NCBI GenBank assembly: GCA_016867005.1
Contig: VGKM01000016.1
Location: forward strand, 1-14,586
Origin: Candidatus Omnitrophota bacterium
Lineage (GTDB): Bacteria > Omnitrophota > Gorgyraeia > Gygaellales > Profunditerraquicolaceae
Reading direction: 5' to 3'
DNA length: 14,586 nucleotides
How positions within the stretch are numbered: the stretch's first letter is position 1; every line of letters begins with the position of its first letter. The notes beneath the pieces were generated by a model that saw only the letters and a program-made list of their open reading frames with translations, searched no databases and was not told the DNA's origin. This document shows positions 1 through 6,670 of the stretch, piece by piece. A program made the position numbers and the translations under genes.

Positions 1-1
1 C

Positions 2-1228
2 GACCACAATCAATTGGCTTTTATTGTTTATGAAAAAAGGATCCCGATTTTTTCAGGAGAATTCGTGCATCTGGGGGAAACCCGGAAAAGAGAAGCAATA
101 AAGGCAATGGAATTATTGGGCCTTAAGAAGGAAGACCTCGTGTTTTTGGGTTATCCTGATTTCGGGACATTCAGTATTTTCAAAGATTACTGGCAGAGTA
201 AGGCGCCTTACAAGAGCCTGTTGACAAGGATTTCCCGCGTGCCGTATAAGGACGATTTATCGTACGGCGCCCCTTATATTGCAGAAAACATTTTAATTGA
301 TTTAAAAACCGTCCTTAAAAGATTCAGGCCCACAAAGATCTTTGTTTCTTCGCCTCTCGATGTCAATGTCGACCATAAAGCATTTTATCTGTTCCTGCAG
401 GTGGCGCTTTCCGACATGGAGAAGGAAATGGAGAAGCCGAAAGTTTATCCTTATCTTATCCATTGGGTAGGTTGGCCCCTGCCCAGGCATTATCATCCGG
501 GATTGGCATTGGTCCCGCCAAAACAATTATGGGGCCTGCCCATAGATTGGTATAAATACGATTTGCCGGGCCGGGAACTGGATAAAAAACATAAATCAAT
601 CCTTTGTTACAGGAGCCAGACGCAATCCAGCGCATTTTATCTTTTGGCTTTTGCCAGGAAAAATGAATTATTCGGCAACTACCACGATATTCAACTTTTT
701 ATGCCCTCTTTCCAGGAGGCCGTGGATGCCCAAAACGATATTTCCGTAAAAGACCGCCTTGCAGCATTATTTGGACTGACACAGATGTTTCAGGAAAAAT
801 CTGCCGATATGGCAGGTTATTATTCGGATACTGCCAAGAGCGATAAAAAAGTTAAATATAGTATTGAAGGCGGCAATCTTATCATCCGCATTGCCAAAGC
901 CGAAGAAAGGTCGCGCACAACTAAAAATTTGATCTATCTTTTCGGGTATAGTTATAAAGTGCCTTTCAAAGAAATGCCGAAGATCACTATTTATACAAAA
1001 TATAACCGGTTCAGGGTGTTTGATTCCAGGAAATTAATACAGGAAAGCAACGTCGATTTAAAGCTGCTTCCCGGGCAGATTAATCTGAAAATCCCCTTAA
1101 GATTATTGGGCTTTCCGGATTACATCCTTGCCTCAGTAAAGGCCTATACCGATAAGCCCCCGGTTTTTAGCACGGGTTTCAGGAAAATAAATATCGGGCT
1201 GGCGGCCGGGCAGCGGAAAGGCAAATGA
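2..1228 (+). CDS. PIG-L/LmbE-family deacetylase, 5' partial
   Basis: The reading frame is open from the first complete codon (base 2), and the visible N-terminus reads DHNQLAFIVYEKR. In PIG-L family proteins a DHNQ-type stretch follows the first beta strand, so the upstream metal motif (HPDDE) and the true start lie before the window. A TTG at base 14 is therefore internal, not a start. About 408 residues are visible. The second family motif is present as SPLDVNVDHKA near residue 115, where the DH supplies metal ligands. PIG-L enzymes are zinc-dependent deacetylases of N-acetylglucosaminyl compounds, or hydrolases of related amides; the substrate here is unknown. The C-terminal ~130 residues look like an added beta-rich module. 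The stop overlaps the next start (ATGA), suggesting translational coupling. Family assignment is fairly sure; substrate is not. Confidence 0.82.
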   Translation, partial: DHNQLAFIVYEKRIPIFSGEFVHLGETRKREAIKAMELLGLKKEDLVFLGYPDFGTFSIFKDYWQSKAPYKSLLTRISRVPYKDDLSYGAPYIAENILIDLKTVLKRFRPTKIFVSSPLDVNVDHKAFYLFLQVALSDMEKEMEKPKVYPYLIHWVGWPLPRHYHPGLALVPPKQLWGLPIDWYKYDLPGRELDKKHKSILCYRSQTQSSAFYLLAFARKNELFGNYHDIQLFMPSFQEAVDAQNDISVKDRLAALFGLTQMFQEKSADMAGYYSDTAKSDKKVKYSIEGGNLIIRIAKAEERSRTTKNLIYLFGYSYKVPFKEMPKITIYTKYNRFRVFDSRKLIQESNVDLKLLPGQINLKIPLRLLGFPDYILASVKAYTDKPPVFSTGFRKINIGLAAGQRKGK

Positions 1229-1713
1229 TGCTAGAATTAAAATGCGTAAAGATAGAAAAACCGGAAGATGTAAATTTCATTTTGGGGCAGAGCCATTTTA
1301 TTAAGACGGTAGAAGACCTTTATGAAACCCTGGCCGGTAATGCCCCGGGGATAAAATTCGGTTTTGCTTTTGTAGAGTCGTCGGGCGCATGCAAGGTAAG
1401 GTCAGAAGGCAACGATGATGGGCTGAAAGAGCTTGCTGAAAAAAATGCCCTGGCTATCGGCGCAGGGCACAGTTTTATTGTCTTTATCAGGAATGCGTTC
1501 CCGATAAATATCTTAAACGATATCAAGGCGATCCCCGAGGTCTGTACTATCTATTGCGCAACAGCAAATCCGGCGGATGTAATCGTAGCCGAAACGGATT
1601 CCGGCAGGGGGATCCTGGGCGTTATTGATGGTTTTAAACCGAAAGGTATTGAGAACGAAGAAGATAGAAAATGGCGCTATGAATTCCTGCGTAAAATCGG
1701 CTATAAACTTTAA
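1225..1713 (+). CDS. Adenosine-specific kinase (DUF355 family)
   Basis: This 162-residue protein matches my memory of the DUF355 'adenosine-specific kinase' family (PF04008) over its full length. Recognisable segments are FGFAFVESSGACKVRSEGND near residue 47, the GAGHSFIVFI strand near residue 79, and the conserved tail GVIDGFKPKGIE near residue 132. The family was named from structural and ligand-binding work on an archaeal member. It is common in archaea and thermophiles and scattered in bacteria, and its physiological role is poorly defined. The ATG lies in an ATGA overlap with the upstream deacetylase stop; a second ATG follows immediately, so the exact first residue is ambiguous by one codon. 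A purine-rich AAAGG precedes it. There is no signal peptide, so it is cytoplasmic. Confidence 0.85.
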   Translation: MMLELKCVKIEKPEDVNFILGQSHFIKTVEDLYETLAGNAPGIKFGFAFVESSGACKVRSEGNDDGLKELAEKNALAIGAGHSFIVFIRNAFPINILNDIKAIPEVCTIYCATANPADVIVAETDSGRGILGVIDGFKPKGIENEEDRKWRYEFLRKIGYKL

Positions 1714-1722
1714 TTAAATACC

Positions 1723-2646
1723 ATGGACTGGAAAGCAATTAAGAAGAGTATCCCGCGCTTTATGGGTTGGTTTGCTTTAATGGCGGCCTCCTTTGTTATC
1801 AAGCTTATCCCTTACGGTTTACTGAATAAATTTGCGGGGGCCCTTGCGGCTTTCGGATTCGCGGTTGCCGTAAAACAAAGAAAAACCGCTTTGGAAAGTT
1901 TAAGCGTGGCTTTCGGAGAGAATAAGACAAAAGAAGAGTTATCCCGTATTGCTAAAGACAGTTTTGTTTATATGGTAAAATCGGGATTTGATCTTCTTTC
2001 TATGCTGGATAAGCCCGAATTACTCAAGAAGCATGTTTTTTTTGAAGGAAAAGAAAATCTTGATGCGGCATTAGCTAAGGGCAGGGGCGTGATCCTGGTC
2101 AGTGCGCATTTCGGGAATTTCCCGCTTGCCCTTGCTAGGATTGCCCAGGAAGGGTACGCTGTTTCCGGCATCATGCGGCCGATGCGCGATGCACGAGTGG
2201 AAAAGATCTTCTTGGAAAAACGGGAGAAGTATAATGTCAAGACGATTTACAGCCAGCCGCGCAACACCTGCGTTGAACAGACAATTAGAGTTTTAAGGGA
2301 TAATAATATAGTGTTTATCCCGATAGACCAGAATTTCGGGACCGCGGGCGTTTTTGTAGATTTCTTCGGCAGGAAAGCAGCTACTGCAACCGGGCCGGTG
2401 ATCTTTGCCCAACGTACCAAGGCAGCGCTGCTGCCGTGTTTTGTGGTAAGGCAAAATGATGATTCCCATAAGATCATTTTTGAAACAGGGATCAATTTGG
2501 AAGAGAAGGGCGGCTCTGAAGAAACAATTATTGTTAACATCCAGAAATTAACCGGGATCATTGAATCTTATATCAGAAAATACCCTGCAGAGTGGAGTTG
2601 GATCCACCGCAGATGGAAATCAAAACCTAATGAGGGGACGAGGTAA
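1723..2646 (+). CDS. HtrB/LpxL-like lysophospholipid acyltransferase
   Basis: This 307-residue protein is normal in length for the LpxL/HtrB acyltransferases, which transfer acyl chains to lipid A precursors or related glycolipids at the inner membrane. It has an N-terminal hydrophobic segment (about 15-50). The core motif reads SAHFGNFP (H129), followed by IMRPMRDARVEKI (150-162), IPIDQNFGTAGVFVDFFGR (199-217) and the family-typical C-terminal PAEWSWIHRRWK (288-299). The catalytic His is present, but the acidic residue normally five positions later (HxxxxE/D) is Pro134. No Shine-Dalgarno sequence is visible before the ATG, which lies 9 nt after the previous stop. The proline may reflect a divergent subfamily. 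Its place after a PIG-L deacetylase fits an envelope-glycolipid role, but the acceptor is unknown. Confidence 0.85.
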   Translation: MDWKAIKKSIPRFMGWFALMAASFVIKLIPYGLLNKFAGALAAFGFAVAVKQRKTALESLSVAFGENKTKEELSRIAKDSFVYMVKSGFDLLSMLDKPELLKKHVFFEGKENLDAALAKGRGVILVSAHFGNFPLALARIAQEGYAVSGIMRPMRDARVEKIFLEKREKYNVKTIYSQPRNTCVEQTIRVLRDNNIVFIPIDQNFGTAGVFVDFFGRKAATATGPVIFAQRTKAALLPCFVVRQNDDSHKIIFETGINLEEKGGSEETIIVNIQKLTGIIESYIRKYPAEWSWIHRRWKSKPNEGTR

Positions 2647-2648
2647 AA

Positions 2649-2822
2649 ATGGCAAAGTCAAAGCCTATCGTTGTAAAGTTAATCATCGGCCTTATTTTTT
2701 TGGCGCTGGGCGGGTTAGCTGCCAGGATTTGGTGGGGCGACCTTTTAATTTTGGCCAAAGGGTTTATCGGGCCATTTTTTATACTCTTGGGTATCATTAT
2801 CTTGGCTATCGCTAAAGAATAG
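2649..2822 (+). CDS. Small two-helix membrane protein, 57 aa
   Basis: This short gene is easily missed. It encodes 57 residues: a basic N-terminus MAKSKPIVVK, a hydrophobic segment at about 8-26, a short loop with RIWWGD (26-31), a second hydrophobic segment at about 38-55, and the end IAKE. A good ribosome site (GAGGGGACGAGG) straddles the end of the acyltransferase gene, and the ATG lies 2 nt after its stop, so the two genes are very probably co-translated. The two-helix topology and intact frame support a real gene. I recognise no functional domain. Its position suggests an accessory subunit or partner of the acyltransferase; that is inference. The other frame across this stretch is a shadow of lower quality. 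Confidence 0.72.
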   Translation: MAKSKPIVVKLIIGLIFLALGGLAARIWWGDLLILAKGFIGPFFILLGIIILAIAKE

Positions 2823-2871
2823 GCTTTTTAATCGGGCGCGGTGCTTAATACTTCTAAAAAAGGAGAATGAT

Positions 2872-3438
2872 GTGGAAGCTATTTTAAAAAGGGAAATTAT
2901 CGTCAGTAAGAAGTTATGCCAGGCAATAGGGGTTGCGGTTTTTGTTATTTTGACCGCATTGGGGGCATTTGTGCGCATTCCTCTTCCGTTTAGCCCGGTG
3001 CCGGTAACCCTGCAGACATTTTTCGTGTTGCTTTCGGGTGCTTTTTTAGGCAGCCGTTTAGGCGGGATAACGCAATTAAGTTATTTATTCATAGGTTTCT
3101 TAGGGGTGCCGATTTTTACGGGAGCCGGAAGCGGGGCAGGTTATCTTTTAGGGCCTACCGGAGGGTATCTGGCCGGGTTTATATTTGCGGCAGTTTTTTT
3201 GGGCCATACCGTAAAAAAATACGGTGGAAGTTTTCTTTCGCTATTCTGCCTGTTTTGCATAGCCGATGCTATACTGTTATTATCAGGGGTGCTTTGGCTG
3301 AAAACGCTTTTCGGTTACGATATGCAAAAACTCATCCTAATCGGGTTCCTGCCTTTTGTCCCCGCAGACCTGATTAAGGCATTTTTTGCCGCAGGTGCCT
3401 ATAATAAATTTAAGTCCCGTTTAAAAGAGGTGTTTTAG
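2872..3438 (+). CDS. bioY: BioY biotin transporter substrate-binding subunit
   Basis: This 188-residue integral membrane protein has about six hydrophobic segments and the BioY signatures PFSPVPVTLQTF (about 39-50) and GAGYLLGPTGGYLAGF (about 89-104). BioY is the S-component of energy-coupling-factor biotin transporters; it binds biotin and works with a shared EcfT/EcfA ATPase module, or in some organisms alone. No such ATPase genes are in the window, so it would use a module encoded elsewhere or act solo. I chose the GTG at 2872 because AAAAGGAG ends 6 nt upstream. Two ATGs at 2867 and 2870 lie in another frame that stops after six codons. No biotin genes are next to it. Identification is strong. 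Confidence 0.92.
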   Translation: MEAILKREIIVSKKLCQAIGVAVFVILTALGAFVRIPLPFSPVPVTLQTFFVLLSGAFLGSRLGGITQLSYLFIGFLGVPIFTGAGSGAGYLLGPTGGYLAGFIFAAVFLGHTVKKYGGSFLSLFCLFCIADAILLLSGVLWLKTLFGYDMQKLILIGFLPFVPADLIKAFFAAGAYNKFKSRLKEVF

Positions 3439-3453
3439 AAAGAAGGGGGTGCC

Positions 3454-3900
3454 ATGAAAGTAAAAGAAATTATGATAAAAGATGTTTTCACTCTTTCTCC
3501 CGGGATGAACGCAAAAGAGGCGCTGGATTTATTGGCAGAGAAAAAGATCAGCGGCTTGCCTGTTGTTGACGAGAACAAAAAACTGGTAGGCATGTTTACC
3601 GAGAAAGAAGTATTAGCCCGTATCCTGCCTACTTATGTCGAGGCAGTGGGAAAATTCATATATGAAGAAAACCCAAAGGCAGTAAAACAAAAAGTGATTT
3701 CGTTCGCTTCTTTTACCGTCGAGCAGATTATGAGAAAAAACGTTGTTACGGTAAATGAGGACGCGACTCTCTGTGAAGTGGCGCATGTGATTTTAACGCA
3801 AAAAGCCCGGCGCCTGCCCGTTGTCAATAAAGATTCTGGCATGGTAGGGATTGTTTTAAGAGGCGATGTAATAAAACACTTATTCGCAGAATATATTTAA
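3454..3900 (+). CDS. Tandem CBS-domain protein
   Basis: This 148-residue soluble protein consists of a CBS-domain pair. CBS1 covers about 1-60, with KVKEIMIKDVFTLSP and GLPVVDENKKLVGMFTEKE; a linker of about 60-88 follows; CBS2 covers about 88-148, with VEQIMRKNVVTVNEDA, RRLPVVNKDSGMVGIVLRGD. Bateman modules of this kind bind adenine nucleotides such as AMP, ATP or SAM and regulate partner proteins. The start is well supported by AAGAAGGGGG upstream. The stop is 2 nt before the permease start, so a regulatory link to that transporter is the simplest contextual guess. No catalytic domain is attached. The domain call is secure; ligand and partner are unknown. Confidence 0.9.
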   Translation: MKVKEIMIKDVFTLSPGMNAKEALDLLAEKKISGLPVVDENKKLVGMFTEKEVLARILPTYVEAVGKFIYEENPKAVKQKVISFASFTVEQIMRKNVVTVNEDATLCEVAHVILTQKARRLPVVNKDSGMVGIVLRGDVIKHLFAEYI

Positions 3901-3902
3901 TT

Positions 3903-5294
3903 ATGAAAAATATTCTCTCCAGATTTATCCTTTTATTTTTTATCTCCTTATCTTTGGGGTTTTTTTCTTATTCATCGGGTTTGAATTTCCATCAATCGAT
4001 GTCTATAGGGATTTTCTCTATTTCTATACTTGGGACGCTTTTCTTCTGGAGTTTCCGGTTAAGCTTTGCGTTCCTGGGGACAGCGATCCTTATGATGACA
4101 AGGACTATAGACCTTGAGCACCTGATAAGGTTTGCGTCGCTTGAAGTCATCCTGTTCTTAATCGGGATGATGATCATAATCGGCCTTCTAAAGGATGAAG
4201 GTTTTTTTGCCTGGATAGTTTCTTTAATTTTGCGCATCCCCAACCTTACGGCAAAGAAATTCGTTTTTTCCATAAGCGTATTCTCTGCGCTTCTTGCATG
4301 CGCGGTAGATGAGGTTACCTCAATTATATTTATGGTCGCGGCGATCCTGGAGATTTGTGACTACTTTGAAGTGGACCCCTTGCCTTTTATTATTATTTCG
4401 GTGTTGGCTACCAACATCGGCAGCGCTGCAACGGTTTTAGGAAACCCCATAGGTATTCTTATCGCTTCCAAGGCAGGGCTTACCTTTGAGGATTTTATTT
4501 TTAAATCCTTCCCCGTAGCTTTTATTTCCCTGTTTGTGGTGATTGCTATAGTTATGTTCTGGTACAGAAAGTCAATGGATAAGCTGGATGCCCATATTAA
4601 AGAATTCGGCTCCAACGAAATGTTAATAAAATTGATTTCCATACCTGCCGAGAAAAGCTTAAAGATAAGCTTGGCGATTTTTGCCGGTACGCTTATCGTT
4701 ATTTCTTTCCATCATCGGCTTGAGATATTATGGAAACTTGACTTAAATACCGTGCTTCTGGTGATGCCGCTTTTTTCAAGCGGGATAATTATGATATGGA
4801 GGAGAGCAAAGGCGCGCGATTTTATAGAAAAAGACGTAGAATGGTGGACGCTTTTATTTTTTCTGCTGCTCTTTGCCCAGGCAGGGACATTAAAATATAC
4901 CGGGGCAACGGATGTCCTTGCCCAGAGGATCGTTGGGATAACAGGGCATAGCCCCCATATTTTAACCGGGGCAATACTATGGATGAGTACAATCGGCTCC
5001 AGCCTTCTGGATAACGTTGTACTCGTAGCGGCTTTTATCCCTATTGTACAAGGGTTCCAATCTTTGAATTTGAACCTGCAGCCGCTTTGGTGGGCCCTGC
5101 TTTTAGGGGGGTGTTTCGGCGGCAATATCACGGTGGTCGGCTCTACCGCCAATATAGTGGCGCTTGGCATACTGGAAAAAGAAAAGAGGATCCATATCAA
5201 TTTCTTCAGGTGGTTCTGGATAGGCCTTACCGTCGGAGTTATTACAACCTGTATCGCCTGGCTGCTTCTGGTGACGCTGCCGATATACCATTAG
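3903..5294 (+). CDS. ArsB/NhaD/CitM-type ion transporter superfamily permease
   Basis: The protein has 463 residues with about 11-12 transmembrane segments. Its two halves show the internal duplication of the ion transporter superfamily. The first half has DEVTS (136-140) and ATNIGSAATVLGNP (169-182). The second has LLDNVVLVAAFIP (368-380) and GGNITVVGSTANIVA (406-420). These paired motifs form the substrate and cation-binding hairpins in ArsB, NhaD and SLC13-like carriers. The substrate cannot be read from sequence: arsenite, Na+/H+ exchange and di- or tricarboxylates are all possible. There is no arsR, arsC or other arsenic gene nearby to favour ArsB. It starts 2 nt after the CBS gene without a Shine-Dalgarno sequence, which suggests translational coupling. 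It is a full-length inner-membrane protein. Confidence 0.83.
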   Translation: MKNILSRFILLFFISLSLGFFSYSSGLNFHQSMSIGIFSISILGTLFFWSFRLSFAFLGTAILMMTRTIDLEHLIRFASLEVILFLIGMMIIIGLLKDEGFFAWIVSLILRIPNLTAKKFVFSISVFSALLACAVDEVTSIIFMVAAILEICDYFEVDPLPFIIISVLATNIGSAATVLGNPIGILIASKAGLTFEDFIFKSFPVAFISLFVVIAIVMFWYRKSMDKLDAHIKEFGSNEMLIKLISIPAEKSLKISLAIFAGTLIVISFHHRLEILWKLDLNTVLLVMPLFSSGIIMIWRRAKARDFIEKDVEWWTLLFFLLLFAQAGTLKYTGATDVLAQRIVGITGHSPHILTGAILWMSTIGSSLLDNVVLVAAFIPIVQGFQSLNLNLQPLWWALLLGGCFGGNITVVGSTANIVALGILEKEKRIHINFFRWFWIGLTVGVITTCIAWLLLVTLPIYH

Positions 5295-5303
5295 GTGAGC
5301 TTA

Positions 5304-5332
5304 TTGACAAAAGCCCGCCATTATGTTATATT
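5304..5332 (+). promoter_or_regulatory. Sigma-70 promoter, TTGACA-N17-TATATT
   Basis: A perfect -35 hexamer TTGACA (5304-5309) and a -10 hexamer TATATT (5327-5332, five of six consensus) are separated by the optimal 17 nt. The predicted transcription start is near 5339, giving a leader of about 18 nt that carries AGGAGGT (5346-5352) four bases before the ATG at 5357. It is the strongest promoter I can see in the window and lies just past the permease stop, so it starts a new transcription unit. Confidence 0.82.
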
Positions 5333-5356
5333 AATAAAAATTCGTAGGAGGTACAA

Positions 5357-5800
5357 ATGAAAGCCGTTAAAATTTCCGTCTTAATACTATTTATAGCCCT
5401 ATCATTTTTATATTTTTCTTCTGCTCTCTGCCAGGCCGCAGATTCAAGTGTCGTAATCGGGCCTGCAGAACCGGAGGAAGAAGAAGGCCCGGATACTTTA
5501 TGGATTTGGGGTGAAGTTGTCCTGGTAAACCCGCAGGAAAAACTGGTCAATGTCAAATACCTTGACTACGAAAGCGATGCCGAAAGAGAAATCGCTATTA
5601 CCGTGGATCAAAGTACCGTATTTGATAATATTGCTTCTCTGGACCAATTGAAACAAAAAGATACTGTTAGTATCGATTATATTACCGGTGCCGACGGAGT
5701 AAATCTGGCTAAAAATATAAGCATAGAGAAGCCGGAAGAAGCTGGAATCGGCGAGATGGAGATACAGGAAGACGAAGCGCCTTCCGCAGCTATCCAATAG
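5357..5800 (+). CDS. Secreted small protein, DUF5666/OB-fold-like
   Basis: This 147-residue protein has a clear signal peptide (charged MKAVK, hydrophobic core to about residue 23, probable cleavage after ALCQA at 27). An acidic low-complexity run (EPEEEEGPD, 38-46) follows, then a beta-rich domain of about 48-125. That domain's pattern, GEVVLVNPQEKLVNVKYLD, then VDQSTVFDNI, then LKQKDTVSIDYITG and NLAKNISIEK, resembles DUF5666-like OB-fold repeats as I remember them. The tail is again acidic. It is probably periplasmic or surface-associated; no function is known to me. It is monocistronic: its own strong promoter (5304-5332), a strong AGGAGGT ribosome site and a downstream hairpin suggest high expression. 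Confidence 0.82.
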   Translation: MKAVKISVLILFIALSFLYFSSALCQAADSSVVIGPAEPEEEEGPDTLWIWGEVVLVNPQEKLVNVKYLDYESDAEREIAITVDQSTVFDNIASLDQLKQKDTVSIDYITGADGVNLAKNISIEKPEEAGIGEMEIQEDEAPSAAIQ

Positions 5801-5825
5801 CGGATCAGCCAAAATCTACTTTTTG

Positions 5826-5852
5826 AGGCAGGGAGGTAAGTTCCCTGCCTTT
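5826..5852 (+). terminator. Probable intrinsic terminator hairpin
   Basis: AGGCAGGGA (5826-5834) pairs perfectly with TCCCTGCCT (5842-5850), giving a 9-bp GC-rich stem around a 7-nt loop. The following T-run is short (TTT, then GTGCTT), so termination may be incomplete. It lies 26 nt after the stop of the secreted-protein gene and before the lipoprotein gene, as expected for a unit boundary. Confidence 0.6.
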
Positions 5853-5897
5853 GTGCTTAATGGCCTTTCATTAAACAGGCATTAAGGCAGGGATAAT

Positions 5898-6557
5898 ATG
5901 AAGAAGCCCATTTGTTTTCTGGTAATGTGTTGTTTGATTTGCCTATCGGCCGGCTGTGCTTCAATATTCAGGCCGAAAACCGCCCCTGACCTGGGGATCG
6001 GCCCTCTTCCTTATACGGGGCTTAAGGCGCGCATAGCTGTGGGAGATTTTGAGATCAGTACCATGAAAGCAACTAATGAAATCGGGCTTGCCTTGCGTGA
6101 GATACTGATAAATGTTTTAACAAGCACCGGCCGTTTTATCATCTTAAACCGTATCCCCGGACAGGCACAACAGGAAGCCCCTGCCGAATTGATTGTCAGT
6201 ATAAACCTGGTTGATTTTGAGCCGCAGGCATCGGGCGGGCGCTCAGGCATAGGGGGCGGCGGAGGGGTGTCAAGCGGAGCATTAGGGGGGCTTTTAGGCA
6301 GGTCTTTAAATAATGCAAGAGTTGCCCTTGATGTGCGTATCGCCGATGCTGTTAGTTTAAGGCCGGTTTCATCAATAATGCATATTAAGGGCCAGGCCTC
6401 TGATTCTAATATCGGCAGTATTTACGGCAATTGGGCTTTAGCAAAGGAACTTTCTGTTTATGCGCACACGCCGATGGAGAAAGCAATCCGCATTTCAGTT
6501 ATAGAAACAGCGCGTTATGTTATTGATGGAGTACCAGAGAGGTTCTATAAGTATTAA
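5898..6557 (+). CDS. CsgG-like outer membrane lipoprotein
   Basis: This 219-residue protein starts with a lipoprotein signal; the lipobox is LSAGC with lipidated Cys20. The following residues are Ala-Ser, not Asp, which in proteobacterial terms favours outer-membrane sorting. Residues 44-85 (RIAVGDFEISTMKATNEIG through TSTGRFIILNR) match the start of the CsgG/PF03783 fold, and residues 94-108 (APAELIVSINLVDFE) continue it. A glycine-rich loop, SGGRSGIGGGGG and onward, covers 112-134 where CsgG proteins carry an extended region. It ends at YVIDGVPERFYKY. CsgG forms the curli secretion pore, but many relatives have other envelope roles. No curli genes are in the window, so I infer only the fold and location. 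A GGCAGGG-type ribosome site lies upstream. Confidence 0.78.
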   Translation: MKKPICFLVMCCLICLSAGCASIFRPKTAPDLGIGPLPYTGLKARIAVGDFEISTMKATNEIGLALREILINVLTSTGRFIILNRIPGQAQQEAPAELIVSINLVDFEPQASGGRSGIGGGGGVSSGALGGLLGRSLNNARVALDVRIADAVSLRPVSSIMHIKGQASDSNIGSIYGNWALAKELSVYAHTPMEKAIRISVIETARYVIDGVPERFYKY

Positions 6558-6571
6558 TGAAAGGATAAAAA

Positions 6572-6652
6572 ATGGGAAAACGCAAACGCAGAGGCAAGCT
6601 TAACTGGCGTTCCAAGAAAGCCAATAAAGGCAGAAGGCCTAACTTAGGGTAA
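6572..6652 (+). CDS. 26-aa highly basic peptide, Thx-like
   Basis: This is a tiny gene with a good ribosome site (AAAGGA, 7 nt before ATG) and a TAA stop, placed 14 nt after the lipoprotein stop. The peptide begins MGKRKRRGKLNWRS and ends KGRRPNLG, with twelve Lys/Arg in 26 residues. Ribosomal protein Thx (bTHX) of Thermus has a similar length and plan: an MGK start, a central RRGK followed by a Trp-Arg pair, then a GxxRP-type end. I know this from memory, not alignment. I infer a possible small-subunit ribosomal or other RNA-binding peptide. The basic composition is not explained by coding on the opposite strand. It could still be a chance ORF, but start signal, composition and spacing argue otherwise. 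Confidence 0.6.
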   Translation: MGKRKRRGKLNWRSKKANKGRRPNLG

Positions 6653-6670
6653 CTAAAATACTCAGTAACT

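Noticed and set aside
14..16. TTG at base 14 as the start of the first gene
   Set aside because: The frame continues upstream with DHNQ, a family motif region, so the gene enters from outside the window.
2561..2815. 84-codon plus-strand frame across the acyltransferase end and the small membrane protein gene
   Set aside because: It overlaps two better-supported genes in another frame and has no ribosome site or domain.
4712..5200. 162-codon open frame on the minus strand
   Set aside because: It lies wholly inside the permease gene, has no family features, and is explained as the shadow of a membrane-protein coding frame.
3903..5294. Arsenite efflux pump ArsB with an ars operon
   Set aside because: The fold family fits, but there is no arsR, arsC, arsA or other arsenic gene nearby, so the substrate should not be named.
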